A stretch of DNA of 64,000 bases from Cafeteria roenbergensis. Lineage: Eukaryota; Sar; Bigyra; Bicosoecida; Cafeteriaceae. The first letter of the stretch is position 1. Each line of letters starts with the position of its first letter. Below are positions 33,981 through 44,893 of this stretch, piece after piece. The stretch is from contig VLTN01000055.1 of NCBI GenBank assembly GCA_008330645.1, forward strand, positions 62,001-126,000. The letters are read 5' to 3'. The translations under genes were made by a program, and so were the position numbers. The notes under the pieces are model-generated. The model did not search any database. It worked only from the letters and a program-made list of their open reading frames with translations, and was not told the origin of the DNA.

Positions 33981-34459
33981 GGGAGGCACTTCCGCCCCCC
34001 CCGCTCCCTCCCTGCCTTCGTCCCCGCCCCCGCCCACAAGGCGCGGCTTGCCCTGCTTCGCCGCCTGTGTCTGCGTGGCTCAACGGTTTGTTCGTGTTGG
34101 TCGCCGCTGCATTGAGGGGTCAGCCAGTTGCCGATCACCTCGCGACGACGTGTGCGTAGTGCTGCGCTGACCAAGCACGCAGTGCGCGGCAAGGGGCCTC
34201 TGTGTCCGGAGCTTGCTTAGAGAGAGCAGCTGCCACCGCCCTGCTCGACCGCAAGCGGTCGCACGCGCTCGCAAAGCAGACGGACACACTCACACACACA
34301 AACACGCACACAGGGCACTGCCCAACCCGGAGTCAAGCGGCGCCCGACGAAGCAGCGTTGGCGTGGCGAGCGGTGCGGTCGGGGGCACCGCCACAGACCC
34401 GCTTGCCGTGACTCAGTGCTTGCGCGCGAAATTCGCCGTGGGGTGGCTCTCGCCTCGCC
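33981..34459. other. Convergent intergenic region with CA-rich microsatellite
   Basis: 479 bases between the 3' ends of the rightward DnaJ gene and the leftward membrane-anchored gene. A CA-rich imperfect microsatellite lies at about 34,284-34,316. Otherwise I see nothing; it presumably holds both polyadenylation regions. Confidence 0.5.
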
Positions 34460-35508
34460 TCACATGCCCATGCCCATGCCGCCCATTCCAGGGCGGCGCA
34501 TTCCCTGCTGCATGCGTTGGGCGCGCGCCTGCGCGTCGCGCGCCGCCACCTGCCTTGCAATGCTCTCCGCCGCCAGTCCGAGGCCGAGTTCCTTGAAGGT
34601 GCCGGTCATGCGGAGGAGGAACTCCCGCTCGCGCGGCCACGCTGCCAGGCCGTGCACACGCAGGTAGATCTGGTAGAAGGGCCCGGCCACGCTGGTCCCG
34701 GGGCCGTCGTCCTCCAGCGCCGCCTGCACGCTCTGTTCGCGCAGCTTGGCGAACTCGAGGCCGATGCGGCGGGACAGCTTCTCCGACCCGGGCGCGGCGC
34801 CACGCGCCTCCAGGGTCTCCACGCGAGAGCGCAGCACTTGCACCAGCGCCTCCTCGGCGGCTGCCTCGATGCGCTCGCAATCGGCCAGCGTGAAGCTCAC
34901 CTTGGGCCGCGTCTCAAGCACCTCTGCCTCCAACTCCGCAACGCGCTCCGAGCGAGGGGAGAAGTACTTGAGTGCTTGGGTGAACTCCTCCTGCTTGAAG
35001 GTCCCGTGCGCCGCGCAAGCGCGGGCGGTGATGCGCGACATCTCGGCCTGCCACACAATCAGCGCCTGCAGCTGCATGTCCTCGGGCCTTGCCCGCTGGC
35101 GCATCACATCGCCGAACATGGCCTCGGCCTTTTCCGCAAACGCGGCAAGAGGCTCGTCGGCGGCCTCCGTGACCTCCTCCAGCACAGCGATCAGAGTGTC
35201 TTCGCTGACCGAGCCTGCCGACGCGGCGAAGCCGCCCTTCCGCTGCGAGGACCCAGCGAAAACACCTCGGGGGGCCGGCCAAGCAGGATCGGCTTGCGCG
35301 CGTCTGGGCACGGCGCGATACCGGGCGGCAGGTATCCCGTGTTCGGCAGCGCAAGCGCAAGGGCTGCCGCTGCCTGCGTCGCGGACCTCACGTTGGACAG
35401 CCAGTACCAAGCGCCGAATCCGCCGGCGGCCGCGAGGCCAAAACCAGCGAGCAGGGCGACCTGCTCGCCAGACATGGACTTGGGGGTAAACGCACTGAGC
35501 CCGTCCAT
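34460..35508 (-). CDS. Small membrane-anchored helical protein, two exons
   Basis: Inferred exons are 35508-35392 and 35242-34460 on the minus strand, giving 299 residues. Exon 1 (39 codons) encodes MDGLSAFTPKS and a hydrophobic anchor (VALLAGFGLAAAGGFGAWYW) and ends AAC before a GTGAGG donor; the 149-base intron ends TCCTCGCAG and joins in phase 0 to a frame starting RKGGFAASAG. The rest is mostly charged helix with coiled-coil character, and the C-terminus is a Gly/Met-rich tail (RRPGMGGMGMGM). The start is well supported because upstream sequence in this frame is noise. I do not recognise a family. The topology would be a short N-terminus and a large soluble C-terminal part; the membrane is unknown. 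Confidence 0.65.
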
Positions 35509-35918
35509 GATTGACGGAGTGCGCGCATGCCCGCACGGACGCGAGCCACAAAACTCGGCCGGCAGAGCTGCCGCCGAATTCGGCGGCCGTGTGCTCGTGC
35601 GGCGCGGCGGAACTCGGCGCCCGGGCGCTGCGAGCGCCCTGGCCCCAATGGTATCGGCCCTGCTTGACGCGGACAGGCGGCGTAGCGAGCGCTGCCCTGT
35701 GGCCCTCCCGTCGCTCCGCAGCGGCTGGGCGCCAGCCGCGGCTGCCAGCGCAGACGAGCCGTCGACGCAGCCAAAGTGGGCAAGCGTGGCCGTGGCACTG
35801 AGTGGCGCGGCAGTGACGGAGCTGTGTGGCGCGCGGGAAGGGCTCGCTCGAGCGTGGCCAGCGCACCAGAGTCGCTGAGCGGCCTTGGGTTGCAGCGGAG
35901 CGCGGCGCACACACGGCA
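35509..35918. other. Intergenic, no gene seen
   Basis: 410 bases between two leftward genes, so this holds the promoter of the membrane-anchored gene and the 3' end of the FG-repeat gene. Only shadow frames are present. Confidence 0.45.
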
Positions 35919-38900
35919 CTACCTCTTCGCCCTGGACCGGGCCTTGAGCTTGATCTTGGGCCGGGCACCGACGGAGAAGCCTGCCTCTGGGCCAGCAGGC
36001 ATGGGCGGGGGCGCCCCGAAGCCGCCTGCTGGCGCGCCAAAGCCGTTCCCTGCTGGGGCGCCAAAGCCGCCCCCTGGCTGGGCGGGAGGCGCACCGAAGC
36101 CGCCTGCTGGGGCGCCAAAGCCTCCCGCTGGGGCGCCAAACCCGCCCCCAGGCTGGGCGGGGGGCGCCCCGAAGCCGCCTGCTGGCGCGCCAAAGCCGTT
36201 CCCTGCTGGCGCAGCGGCAGCCCCGAAGGCGCCTCCGGGCTGGGCGGGGGGCGCACCGAAGCCCCCCGGCGCGGACGCTGCGGGTGGCTGTGCCCCGAAC
36301 CCACCGAACGCGCCCTGCTGGGCGCCGAACCCGGCAGAGTTCCCGGCGGCGGAGGCGAAGGGGTCGCTTGCGCTTGGTGCCGGCGCTGCCGGAGCCGGCG
36401 CGCCAAAGCCCGCGCCGCCAAAGCCCCCGGCTGGCGCCTGAGAGGCCGGGGCAGGGGCCGACGCAGCGGCCGCCCCGGCATTCATGAAGCTGGCGAACGG
36501 ATCCGCCGCTGCCTGCCCCCCCGCCGGTGCGGCTGACGCGGGCGCGGGCGAGGGCGCAGGGGGTTCCTTCCCGAAGGTCATGCCGCCAGCCGGGGGGAAG
36601 GCGGGGCCGGCTGCTGCCGCCCCCGCCGAGAAGGCAGCGAACGGGTCTGAGGAGGGCGCGGTGGACAGCGCCGGGGCAGCGGGCGCTGGCGCTGGCGCGG
36701 CTGCCGTTGTGCCAAACTGGAACACGGCCGAAGCTGCCGGCGCCGTCGATGCCGGCGCAGCGGTGGAGGCGGGGGCCGAGGTGGCGGGAGCGCCGCCTCC
36801 GGTAGCGAATGCAGCGAAGGGGTCCGACGCTGCCGCCGCGCCGTCAGGGGCTCCGAAGGGGTTCGCCGCCGGGGTGGCGGAGGCCGCGGGGGCGGCCGCG
36901 GCTGGCGCGACGGTGGTCGTGCCAAAGGGGTTGGCCGCTGCTTCGGCGTCCTTGGCGGGAGGGGCGCTTGTGGTGGGCTGCGCTGCCGTGCTGGCGGGGG
37001 CCGGTGCCGCGAAGGCGCCGAACGGGTCCGAGGGGAGGCTTGTGGGGGGCGCGGCGGGCTTTTCCGGCTGCTTCTCCGATTCACTGGTTGCGGGAGTCGG
37101 TGCGGGAGCCGGTGCGGGAGTGCCGAAAAGCGCGCTCATTGCGTCGGACACGCCGCCGGAGGGGGCCGGCGCTGGCGCTGGAGCCGAGAGGGCCGAGAAG
37201 GGGTCGGACGTCGTGGTGGTCGCAGAGGTGGCGGCGGGCGCAGCGGTGGCGGGCGCAGCCAGGGCTGAGAACGGGTCCGACGGAGCTGCCGCGGCGGCTG
37301 TCGTGGCGGGGGCAGCGGACGCAGCGGGAGCCCCGAGGGCAAGGGCAAAGGGGTCTGACGGGGCGGCGCTCGCGGGCGCAGCGCTGGTGGCGGTTGAGGT
37401 GGCTGGTGCAGGCGCCGGGGCCGAGGCCGGCGCGGCCGCTGCGTTGAGCGAGAAGGGATTGGACGCCGGCGCCGGCGCCGGCGCCGATGCGGGAGCGGGG
37501 GCCGGGGCCGATGCTGGTGCCTTTGCCAGCGCCGCTCCGAACGGGTCGGAGGCAGCAGCCCCGCCGCTAAACGGGTCGGAGGCGGCCGCTCCGCCGCTGA
37601 ACGGGTCGGAGTCGGCCTGCGATTCAGTCGCCTTGGCTGGAGCGAAGAGGTCCGACGTAGAGAGCCCGGCGAAACCGTCGGCAGAGCCTGTGTCGCCCGC
37701 AGGGCCAGCAGAGACGGGCGGAGGGCCCGCGAGTGCGGAGGGCTTGCCCACGCTCACGCTGATGGCTGGGGAGTCGCGGATTGCCGAGGCTGCCGCGTGC
37801 ACCATCGCTGAGTATGAGGAGGCGCCCTTTCGTTGGCCGCGCCGGTGCGGCGAGGCGGCTGCAGCGTTTGCGATGATGTCGGCGAGCGAGTCGGGGACGG
37901 CGGAGCTGGCGGTGTCCTGCTGACCCGCTGTTGACGTCGGCCCAGCGCCGGCGTCGCGGTCGGGGTTGTCCCTGGAGTACGCCAGCCGGGAGCGGGATGC
38001 GGCCCTGTCGAGGCCCCCGGTGGGGCCCTCGCCCAGGCGGCGGGACCCGCGGCTGCGGCTCGCGGCCGCGTTGGCCTCCGAGGCCGCAGCCCACCTGGCC
38101 GAGTCGGAGTGCCATGCGCTGGCCTGCCACTGCTGCGCCGCCTCCTTCCGGCGCTGGGCGGCGGCTGCCTCCGCCTCCGCCTGCTGGCGGGAGAGCCTCG
38201 CGCCAGCAGCGGCGGCGGGGGTGGACGACGGCTTGCGGCGCTTGGCGGTGCGGCGCGGGCGGGAGGGCGTCGCGGCCTCCTGCGCGCCTTGGCTGGCGCC
38301 GCTCGCGCCAGCGGAGGCGACCCCGGCTCCGCCGCCGTCACCGGCGCCCGGTGCCCACGCGTGGCCGCCGGAATCCCGGTCGATCTCCGATTCAGCTGAC
38401 GCGTCTGACGGGCGACGGCGCTTCTCAGAGCGCCTGGAACGGGGCGCCGCAGCGCCGCGGGCGCGCCGCCGGCGAGCAGCGGGAGCTCCGCTGGCTCGGC
38501 GCGGCACCTTGGCCCGGCTGCGCTGCGAGGCGCCCTCGCCCTCGTCGGCATCGTCGCGACCGCTGTCAGCGTCCATGTCCACGTCGTCTGCGTTGTCCTC
38601 GGGCTCGAGGAGGTCGTCGTCATGGCGCCGACCGCGCTTGAGCCGGCGCCTGCGGTCGGCGGGGCCGTCCTCGTCGTCGTCCGCGATATCAGACGTGCTG
38701 TGACGAGCGGCACCAGCTGCCGCCGGGGCAGCGGCCGACTGACCGGCAGCGTGCCTCGTCGAGCCTGCTTCAGCCGCGCGGCCGCCCCCGCCGTTCGCTG
38801 CGCGCATGTGAGTCCTCGAGAGGAACTCGGGTGTTTGCGGCTCTGCCTGGCGTGGCTCTGCCTGGCGTGGCTCTGCCGGCTGCTGGTGCGCGTGGAGGTG

Positions 38901-40076
38901 GTCGAGGGTGAGGGCGCCTCCCTCAGCGGCGGTGCGGCCGACCATAACGGAGCCGACGGCGGTGGCGGATGGGTCGTAGCGAGGGGGCGCCGGCGAATGA
39001 GCCGCGCCGGCCGCCAGATCGCCCTGCTGTGGGCGGAGGCTGAATCGCGGGGACCCGAAGTCCAGGCGGGCGCGGGCCGGGCCGGACGCGCCCAGGGAGG
39101 AGGCAGAGAGCTCAGGCGAGCCGGCGCCGCCGCGGGTGCCGCTTGCGAGGGAGTGACGGAGGGGCTGGCTGGGAGAGGACGCGTGTGCGAAGAGGTCTTG
39201 GTACGGGTCCATCTCGTGCGAGGGAGCGCGGTGCCGGCGGCGCTGGTGGGGGGACGGCGAGGCTGCCCGCCTGCCCCAGCTCGTTGTGTTCCTGGAGGCG
39301 TCGGCGAAGGCTCGCGCGTCGTCGAGCACTGCCTGCTCCGCCGTGGAGGCCCCGAACCGGCTCACCCCCATCACGGCCGCCGAGGCCGGGATGATGGTCA
39401 GCGCGCGGCTCTGCGCGAAGGGCCCGGACGCGAAGTCGTCGTCGCTGTCGGCGTCGTCGCTGGCGCCGTCCTCGCCCGCCCAGTCATGCGCAACGCGGGT
39501 GGGGCGGCGCCTGGCCGAGGAGGACGAGCGCCCCCCTGCAGACGGCTGCCGGCGAGCAGCGCTCGAGGCACGGCCTGCGCAGGCAGCGAGAAGCGGGTGC
39601 GGGCGCGGGCGCAAGAGGGATGGAGCAGAACGGTGGCCTGCCGAGCGGTGCGATCGGGCGCCCGGGCGCGCTGCATTGAGCGCTGCTGCCACTCACGCTT
39701 GGTGGGACGGGTGGACACAACCTCCCAGTCCTCATTGTCGGCGCTGGCGCGGCCGGACCTGCGCGAGGGGCAGCGCCAACGGTGCACGCGAGCACTCCGA
39801 TGGCCCAAGCGATGGCACCCACAGCCGCCTTGCCGACCCCGCGACCCGCCGCTTGCCAGACAGCTGCCGGTCCTGTCGCTGCTGGCAGGCGTGCGGCAGC
39901 GAGCACCATCCCCGGCCCCCCAACACACAGAGTCGGCGGGCTGGCTTGCGATCTGAACGAGCCTCTCACCCTGCTCCAGGCCGCGCGGGGCACAACAGGC
40001 GAGCCGCAAGCACGAGCACGATGGCCGCCGTGACAAGGAGGGGCGAGTACTCCCACAGGGCGTCGCCGGCCACCAT
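35919..40076 (-). CDS. FG/DPF-repeat protein, probable POM121/Nup153-type nucleoporin
   Basis: Inferred minus-strand exons: 40076-39970, 39758-39697 and either 39574-35919 or 39535-35919 (both acceptors keep phase), about 1,260-1,275 residues. Exon 1 has a membrane segment (LLVTAAIVLVLAARLL); exon 2 encodes DNEDWEVVSTRPTK. The middle has clustered basic patches (KRRRP, AKRRKP) that could be nuclear localisation signals. The C-terminal 600 residues are disordered, with about a dozen (S)DPF motifs, NPF motifs, FQFGTT and many GFGAP repeats. The very end, GFSVGARPKIKLKARSRAKR, resembles the basic tail shared by Nup153, Nup1 and POM121 that binds importins. A membrane anchor plus FG repeats plus this tail fits POM121 best. 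The alternative is an endocytic adaptor, since DPF and NPF also bind AP-2 and EH domains. If the first two exons belong to another gene, only the anchor is lost. Confidence 0.6.
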
Positions 40077-40194
40077 GGCGGTCCTCCCAACAAGCGGGTG
40101 TGACGAGGCAGGTTGCGGACCTCGAAGTGCAGAGCCGCGCGGGCTGGCCTTCGGAGAGCGGCGGGGAAGGACACTTGCCCGCCGATCTGTCGCC

Positions 40195-40462
40195 ATGATC
40201 TATGTCGTGACCAGCCCCACCTTCCGGAGCTTCCTCAAGGAGCCCACCAAGACGTGCGTGCCTGTGCTGGGTGGCGCCCCCACGTGGTAGCGGCGCAGAG
40301 GGCAGCTGTTCCAAGGTCGCCCGCCGACCCGGCGCTCGTCCGGCCTCGCCACGCTCCCCCCTCGCCCTCGCCGCGCTCCCCCCGTCCCTGAGCCTCCGCA
40401 GCCGCGTCAGCGCGCGCAAGTTCGCTGAGGCCAACATGGGCGCCGGCAAGCTTGAAGCGTAG
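40195..40462 (+). CDS. Tiny two-exon protein, 39 residues
   Basis: Exon 1 (40195-40253) encodes MIYVVTSPTFRSFLKEPTK and exon 2 (40402-40462) ends KFAEANMGAGKLEA before TAG. The 148-base intron starts GTGCGT and ends with a long C/T tract followed by CCGCAG, the best pyrimidine tract in the window; the phase (2) matches. It starts about 120 bases from the divergent FG-repeat gene, so the two may share a promoter. I do not recognise the product. Short proteins of this kind are often subunits of larger membrane or mitochondrial complexes, but nothing here proves that. Further exons upstream cannot be excluded. Confidence 0.45.
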
Positions 40463-40837
40463 CTTGGGCAGGACAGCTTGCGGCAGCCGGATGGCCTCTG
40501 CGTTCCACCGCACGGTTCCGGCAAATGCCCGCTGCCCTGCCTCGAGTTTCCGGTCACGCGGACCCCTTGGTCGCGCCCTGGCCGCCTGAGTGGCTCGTTT
40601 TGTGCTGCCCCGCTGAATGGATGCACGCGCTGAGCGCCGCCTGCTCGCCAAGGCGGTCCGCAAGCGCTTCAACTCAGCGCTCCAAGTCCGCGCCCAACTC
40701 ACTCGCACTTGAGAGGCTCTGGCAAACTCACACTCTCGGCGCCCCGCTGCGGGGCCAGGCCAACGCAGCCTTGGCCGCCCGCGCCGCGAACGACCTTTTT
40801 CGCCGCGCTGCTGGCTTGCGAGGAGGGCCGAGCAGCC
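40463..40837. other. Intergenic, no gene seen
   Basis: 375 bases between two rightward genes. The coiled-coil gene's frame is open back to 40709 but the sequence there lacks its heptad character, so I treat it as leader. Confidence 0.45.
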
Positions 40838-43189
40838 ATGGCCGACCCTGCGGACGTGCGCGGGATGACCCGCGAAGCCCTCATCGAGCTTGTCGACGGT
40901 GAGCTGGCGTTGGCACGCTGGGAGGCCGAGGGGGAGGGAGCGAGCAGCGCCGCGGGGCAGCACAAAGCCTGGCCGTGCTTGCGGGGTTGGTCGGGCGGCG
41001 TGCAGCTGCGCCTCGTGGCAAAGCCAAGGCCGTCAGGCAGGCGCAGGCCCGCTTCGCGCCAGATTCTCGCTCGCGCGCTCCCCGTGGCCCAACGGCTGGC
41101 CCACGCTTGCGCAAGCCCAGAATTGCGATCTGGCGAGACTTCTCGCGGGCGGGAGCTGGAACTGCGTCTCTCCGCGCTGCAAGAGGCGTTCAATCGCAAG
41201 GAGGCGCGCATCGCGGAAATGCGCCAGCAGGCCAAGGCCTTCCTGGCCAAGCGCCTGGCTGCGGCGCAGGCCGAAACCGACGCAGTGGCGAAGGAGCGGG
41301 ACGAGTGGAAGGCCAAGGCAGAGGCAGCCGCCTCCGCCGCCGCATCTGCCGCTTCCGCAGCCGCAGCGGGCGCTCCCTCCCCAGGCGCTCAGGCGCACGC
41401 AGCCGGCGCAACCGACGAAGGCCTGCCGCCCACCGCCCCGAGTACAGACGCGCCCCCTGACCGGGCCGCCCAAGAGCCCGTGCCGGCAGCGTCCGCGGGA
41501 GGCGCCGTGTCAGAGGCCGGCGGCGCTGGCGCGGGCGCGGACGCCTCCTCGGCGGCGGCGGCAGAGGAGCAGCGGCAGCTCTGCCAGCACTTGCAGCTGC
41601 AGGCTGAGACTGCAGAGCGCCTGCGGGAGGAGGCTGACCGGTGCGTGATGGAGCAGCAGGCCAGGGCGGTGGCCGCAGAGCGGGCGCTCGAGGCTGAGAC
41701 TGCGAGCCACCGCGACGCGCTGCGAGCGACCAAGGCGAAGTTTGCGGCGCAGCTCGAAGCGGCAGAGCTCCGACACTCGCACGAGCTGGAAGCGCTTCGG
41801 AAGGAGAGCAGCGCAGAGCAGGCCAGCCGCTCGGCGGCCGCGCGATCGGCCAAGGAGGAGGCGGAGGCGGCCGCGCGATTGGCCAAGGAGGAGGCGGAGG
41901 CGGCTGTGCGATCGGCCAAGGAGGAGGCGGCGAGGCTGTCTGCGGAGCTGGAGCGCGCGTGCGCCCAGGAAGCGTCCTCCGCCTCCGCCCTGCGGTCGAC
42001 CAAGGCCAGCCTGGAGGAGGCTCGCAGCCGGTGCAGGGGTCTCGAGGAGGGGGTAGTGAGCGCGCGCGCTGCAGCCCGGGCCGCCGAGGCCGCGGCCGCC
42101 GAGGCCCGACGCCGGGAGGAGGACGGAGGGCGCCGCTTGGTGGAGGAGAGAGCGAGGAGCCAGCGGCTGGAGCGGGACGCAGCGGCGGAGAGGGACCGCG
42201 CCAGCGCCGTGGTGGCGGAGGCGGAGGCGGCGGCGAGGACCAAGGCCGCGGAGGCCGAGCGGGCGTCGCGCGCCAGCGGGGGCGCGGAGGCGGAGGCAGC
42301 GGCGGCGAGGGCGGCGACCGCTGAGGCCAAGGCGGTCGCGGCGAGCCAGCGGCGGCGTGCCGAGGCGGCGGAGGCGGAGGCAGCGCGGGCGGAGGAGGAG
42401 GCCGCTGTCGCCAGAGAGGCCGCAGAGGCAGCCGCGGCGCGGGAGAGGGCGGGGCTCGCGGAGCTGGCAGCGGCCAAGGAGGCCACCGCGGCTGCGGTGG
42501 AGGCGGCGGCGGCGGAGGCGGCCTCCAGCGCGTCTGCGTCGGCCACGCGCAGGGCCGAGGCCGCGGAGGCTGCCGCCGAGGCCGGGAAGGCCACGGCCCG
42601 GGCCGAGGCTCGGCGGTCCGCGTCCGTCAGGGCCGAGGTGGCAGAGCTGCGCGCCCGCCTGGCCGGGGACGAGGCTGCGACCCTGCGGCTGCTGGAGCTG
42701 CTGCGGGGCCGGGCCCTGCCGGTGGCCAGGTCGCTGGCGCCAGCGCCCCCCCCCGCCGCAGGTGCTGCTGCAGCCGGCAGCACGGGTGGGGGCGGCGCTG
42801 CCGGCTCGGCTGGAGGGAGGGGCGCCGCGCGCGGGAAGGCCGGCGCCGCGGCGGGGACCGCCGGAGCGCAGCTGCTTGCTGCGGAGGGGGCGGCGCTGGA
42901 GGTGGCCGAGTGCCTGGAGCGCGCGCAGGGCGGCCGGCTGCGGCGGATGCGGGCCGGGGCGGCAGGCGCGGCGCGGGCAGGGGTCGACGCCGGGTCCACC
43001 ATGGGAGCGGCCGTTTGCTCGTGCATCGAGAGGGCCGTTGCGGCTCTGCAGGGCAGGCGATACGTGGCTCTACCCAGCGCGGGGGGTGGCGCGGAGGAGT
43101 CGCCGACGTTGACGGACGAGGACGAGCCGAGCGGAAGGCACGGCCGGCCGGCCAGGGCCTCTCGCGCCGGCACGGACGACGCGGTGTGA
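40838..43189 (+). CDS. Ala/Glu-rich long coiled-coil protein
   Basis: The ATG at 40838 starts MADPADVRGMTREALIELVD. A GTGAGC donor after base 40898 and a CAG acceptor before 41121 remove a 222-base segment that breaks the helical pattern and rejoin in phase to LRSGETSRGRELELRLSALQ, giving 709 residues. Without splicing the frame stays open (783 residues from this ATG). From about residue 25 to 560 the sequence is nearly all Ala, Glu, Arg and Lys with heptads, including three tandem copies of a short SAKEEAEAA-type unit coded at 41,848-41,932. A Gly/Ala-rich stretch and a more ordered helical tail follow. This is an extended coiled coil of the golgin, centrosomal or flagellar-scaffold type in a general sense; no specific family is recognisable. 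Confidence 0.65.
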   Translation: MADPADVRGMTREALIELVDGELALARWEAEGEGASSAAGQHKAWPCLRGWSGGVQLRLVAKPRPSGRRRPASRQILARALPVAQRLAHACASPELRSGETSRGRELELRLSALQEAFNRKEARIAEMRQQAKAFLAKRLAAAQAETDAVAKERDEWKAKAEAAASAAASAASAAAAGAPSPGAQAHAAGATDEGLPPTAPSTDAPPDRAAQEPVPAASAGGAVSEAGGAGAGADASSAAAAEEQRQLCQHLQLQAETAERLREEADRCVMEQQARAVAAERALEAETASHRDALRATKAKFAAQLEAAELRHSHELEALRKESSAEQASRSAAARSAKEEAEAAARLAKEEAEAAVRSAKEEAARLSAELERACAQEASSASALRSTKASLEEARSRCRGLEEGVVSARAAARAAEAAAAEARRREEDGGRRLVEERARSQRLERDAAAERDRASAVVAEAEAAARTKAAEAERASRASGGAEAEAAAARAATAEAKAVAASQRRRAEAAEAEAARAEEEAAVAREAAEAAAARERAGLAELAAAKEATAAAVEAAAAEAASSASASATRRAEAAEAAAEAGKATARAEARRSASVRAEVAELRARLAGDEAATLRLLELLRGRALPVARSLAPAPPPAAGAAAAGSTGGGGAAGSAGGRGAARGKAGAAAGTAGAQLLAAEGAALEVAECLERAQGGRLRRMRAGAAGAARAGVDAGSTMGAAVCSCIERAVAALQGRRYVALPSAGGGAEESPTLTDEDEPSGRHGRPARASRAGTDDAV

Positions 43190-43541
43190 CGGCGATATGT
43201 TTCGCCGTAAACCGGCGGTCGGCGGTCGGTGTGTCGCCCTGGCTGCGCTGTGGGCGTGAATCCAGACTGGGTGGGCTGGCGTCTCACGGGCACGCCTGAC
43301 TGCAACGCGCGAGTTCTTGCTCGGTGCGCGACTCGTCGTCGTGTGCGCAATCCGCCGGGCCGGCATACAAGAGGTGGCTCTCACTCCATAGACACATCAT
43401 TCACGCATCACGTGCACAGAGGAGAGCGCGAGCAACCGTCGAAAGGCGGGTTGCTGGGCACTGGCTAGCAGCCGGACGCATTGGGGGGGGGGGGGGGGGG
43501 GGGAGGGGGGAGTTCTTGGCTACGCGATGAGGGCGCAGGGC
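43190..43541. other. Convergent intergenic region with long G tract
   Basis: 352 bases between the 3' ends of the coiled-coil gene and the Dsc3-like gene. Its only notable feature is the homopolymer listed separately. Confidence 0.5.
43483..43503 (+). repeat. 21-base G homopolymer
   Basis: 21 consecutive G, then one A and six more G, about 40 bases past the 3' end of the Dsc3-like gene (on its template side). G-runs like this can form quadruplexes and are prone to assembly and length error. Confidence 0.9.
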
Positions 43542-44893
43542 TCAGCGGCCGCCTGCAGGCGCGGTGGTGCCTCTGAGCGAGGGGGGCAAGGCGATGGGCG
43601 GATTCGTCGTGAAGTCTGTGCCGCGGGGCTGCGGCTGGGGCGCCGGGCCCACCGGGTCGAACAGGGAGGGCCCTGCCACGTGCAGCATCACGCCGAGGAG
43701 GCACCCCGTGAGGAAGTACTGCCGCCCCGGGCCGGTGCGGGTGAGGAAGAGCATTGCCCAGAATCCTGCCAGGTAGCCGATAAACAGCCCGTAGAGGAAG
43801 GACGCTGAGGCCATGCCGCAAGAGACGGGCTGCGCGGCGGGGGCCCCGGCGCGCGGGGGCAGGCCCTGGGCGGCTCTGCCGGCCGCTCGCTCGTCGTCAT
43901 CGCTGTCGGACGCGTCGCTGTCGGCGGCGTCGGGGGCTGCGGCGTCGGCGGCGGCGCGCGGCAGAGCGTCCGCCGGGCCCGGGCGCGCCTCGCCGGGCCG
44001 AGCTCGCGCGGCAGTGGGGGGGAGCGCGCGGAGGCCAAGGGCGGCTGCGGGGTCGATCCAGCGACGACGGCTCCCCGGACCGCCATCGCCCCCCACGCCC
44101 GGGGTTCCGATGGGAACCGGCAACCTGCCGGCAGCCGCGGCGGCGCGCAGGAGGGGCTGGATGTTTGCCACGAACTCCGTGGGGCCCGCCGTGTGGGGGC
44201 AGGGCTGCGCGGCCAGGAAGGCGTCCTCTGCCCGGCGCCAGTGCTGCGACACATCGCCCTGCTGCGGCAGGCGGTCGGCAATCATCTGAATTTCGGCGAG
44301 GTACACAGCCCGGAGCGTCTCCACCTGGTCACGAGGGGCGCCGATGGCGACGAGGCGGTCCAGCCCCATTGCCACGACGTCCACGGGCGGCTCGGGGGCT
44401 GCCGGGGGAGGGGCGGTGGGGGTCGGGTGCGATGCAGTCCCGCCGCGCGCTCTCGCGCCGGGCTGCACCATGGCGTGCACGATGCAGCCGTCGACCACGC
44501 GGCACGACTCCAGCGACTCCGCATCGTTGCGAAGCAGGCGCCCGCTCGCCACCAGGCGGACCGGCTGGCCGGCTTGTCCCCCAGGAAGCGAGCTCGACAC
44601 CTGCACATGCATCAGCAGTTCGGAGCAAAAAGCGGCGCCCAGGGGCAGGGTGAGGCACCCGTTGGCGTCCCGTGGGATGTGGCATCAGCAGTCCACCGCA
44701 AGCTTCCCTCCCAGGCAGTGCGCTGCACCAGCCGGCCTGCTGGGGGGGGCGCAGGCGGAGAAATTCCGCCGAGCAGCGAACACAATGACGCCCGCAGCCT
44801 CACCAGGTCCCTCAGCTGCCCAACAGTGGCGCACGCGCCCGCATCGAGGGTGAAGCGGGTGCCATTGACGAGCTGGATGTGCACGGTCCGCAT
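43542..44893 (-). CDS. Dsc3-like ubiquitin-domain membrane protein (E3 ligase subunit)
   Basis: Two minus-strand exons, 44893-44804 (30 codons) and 44600-43542, give 382 residues; the 203-base intron has a GTGAGG donor and a GTGCAG acceptor and interrupts the ubiquitin-like domain in phase 0. That domain runs from MRTVHIQLVNGTRFTLDAGA through LVASGRLLRNDAESL (residues 1-65). A Pro-rich linker leads to GLDRLVAIGAPRDQVETLR, matching the GFDRL...LR signature of the Dsc3/DUF2407 family, then two adjacent C-terminal membrane segments (FLYGLFIGYLAGFWAMLFL and FLTGCLLGVMLHVAG). Fungal Dsc3 is a subunit of the Golgi/endosomal Dsc ubiquitin ligase that acts on membrane proteins such as SREBP. The acidic, Ala-rich insert between them is lineage-specific. 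The virus-like element lies about 450 bases from its 5' end. Confidence 0.75.

Noticed and set aside
35220-35268. A 23-base intron as the frame change in the small membrane-anchored gene
   Set aside because: It also fits phase, but is far shorter than the other introns here; the 149-base intron with a GTGAGG donor joins the membrane anchor cleanly.
35919-39535. Endocytic (epsin/Eps15-like) adaptor based on DPF and NPF motifs
   Set aside because: Kept as an alternative but ranked second: no ENTH or EH domain is present, whereas GFG/FQFG repeats and the basic tail fit a nucleoporin.
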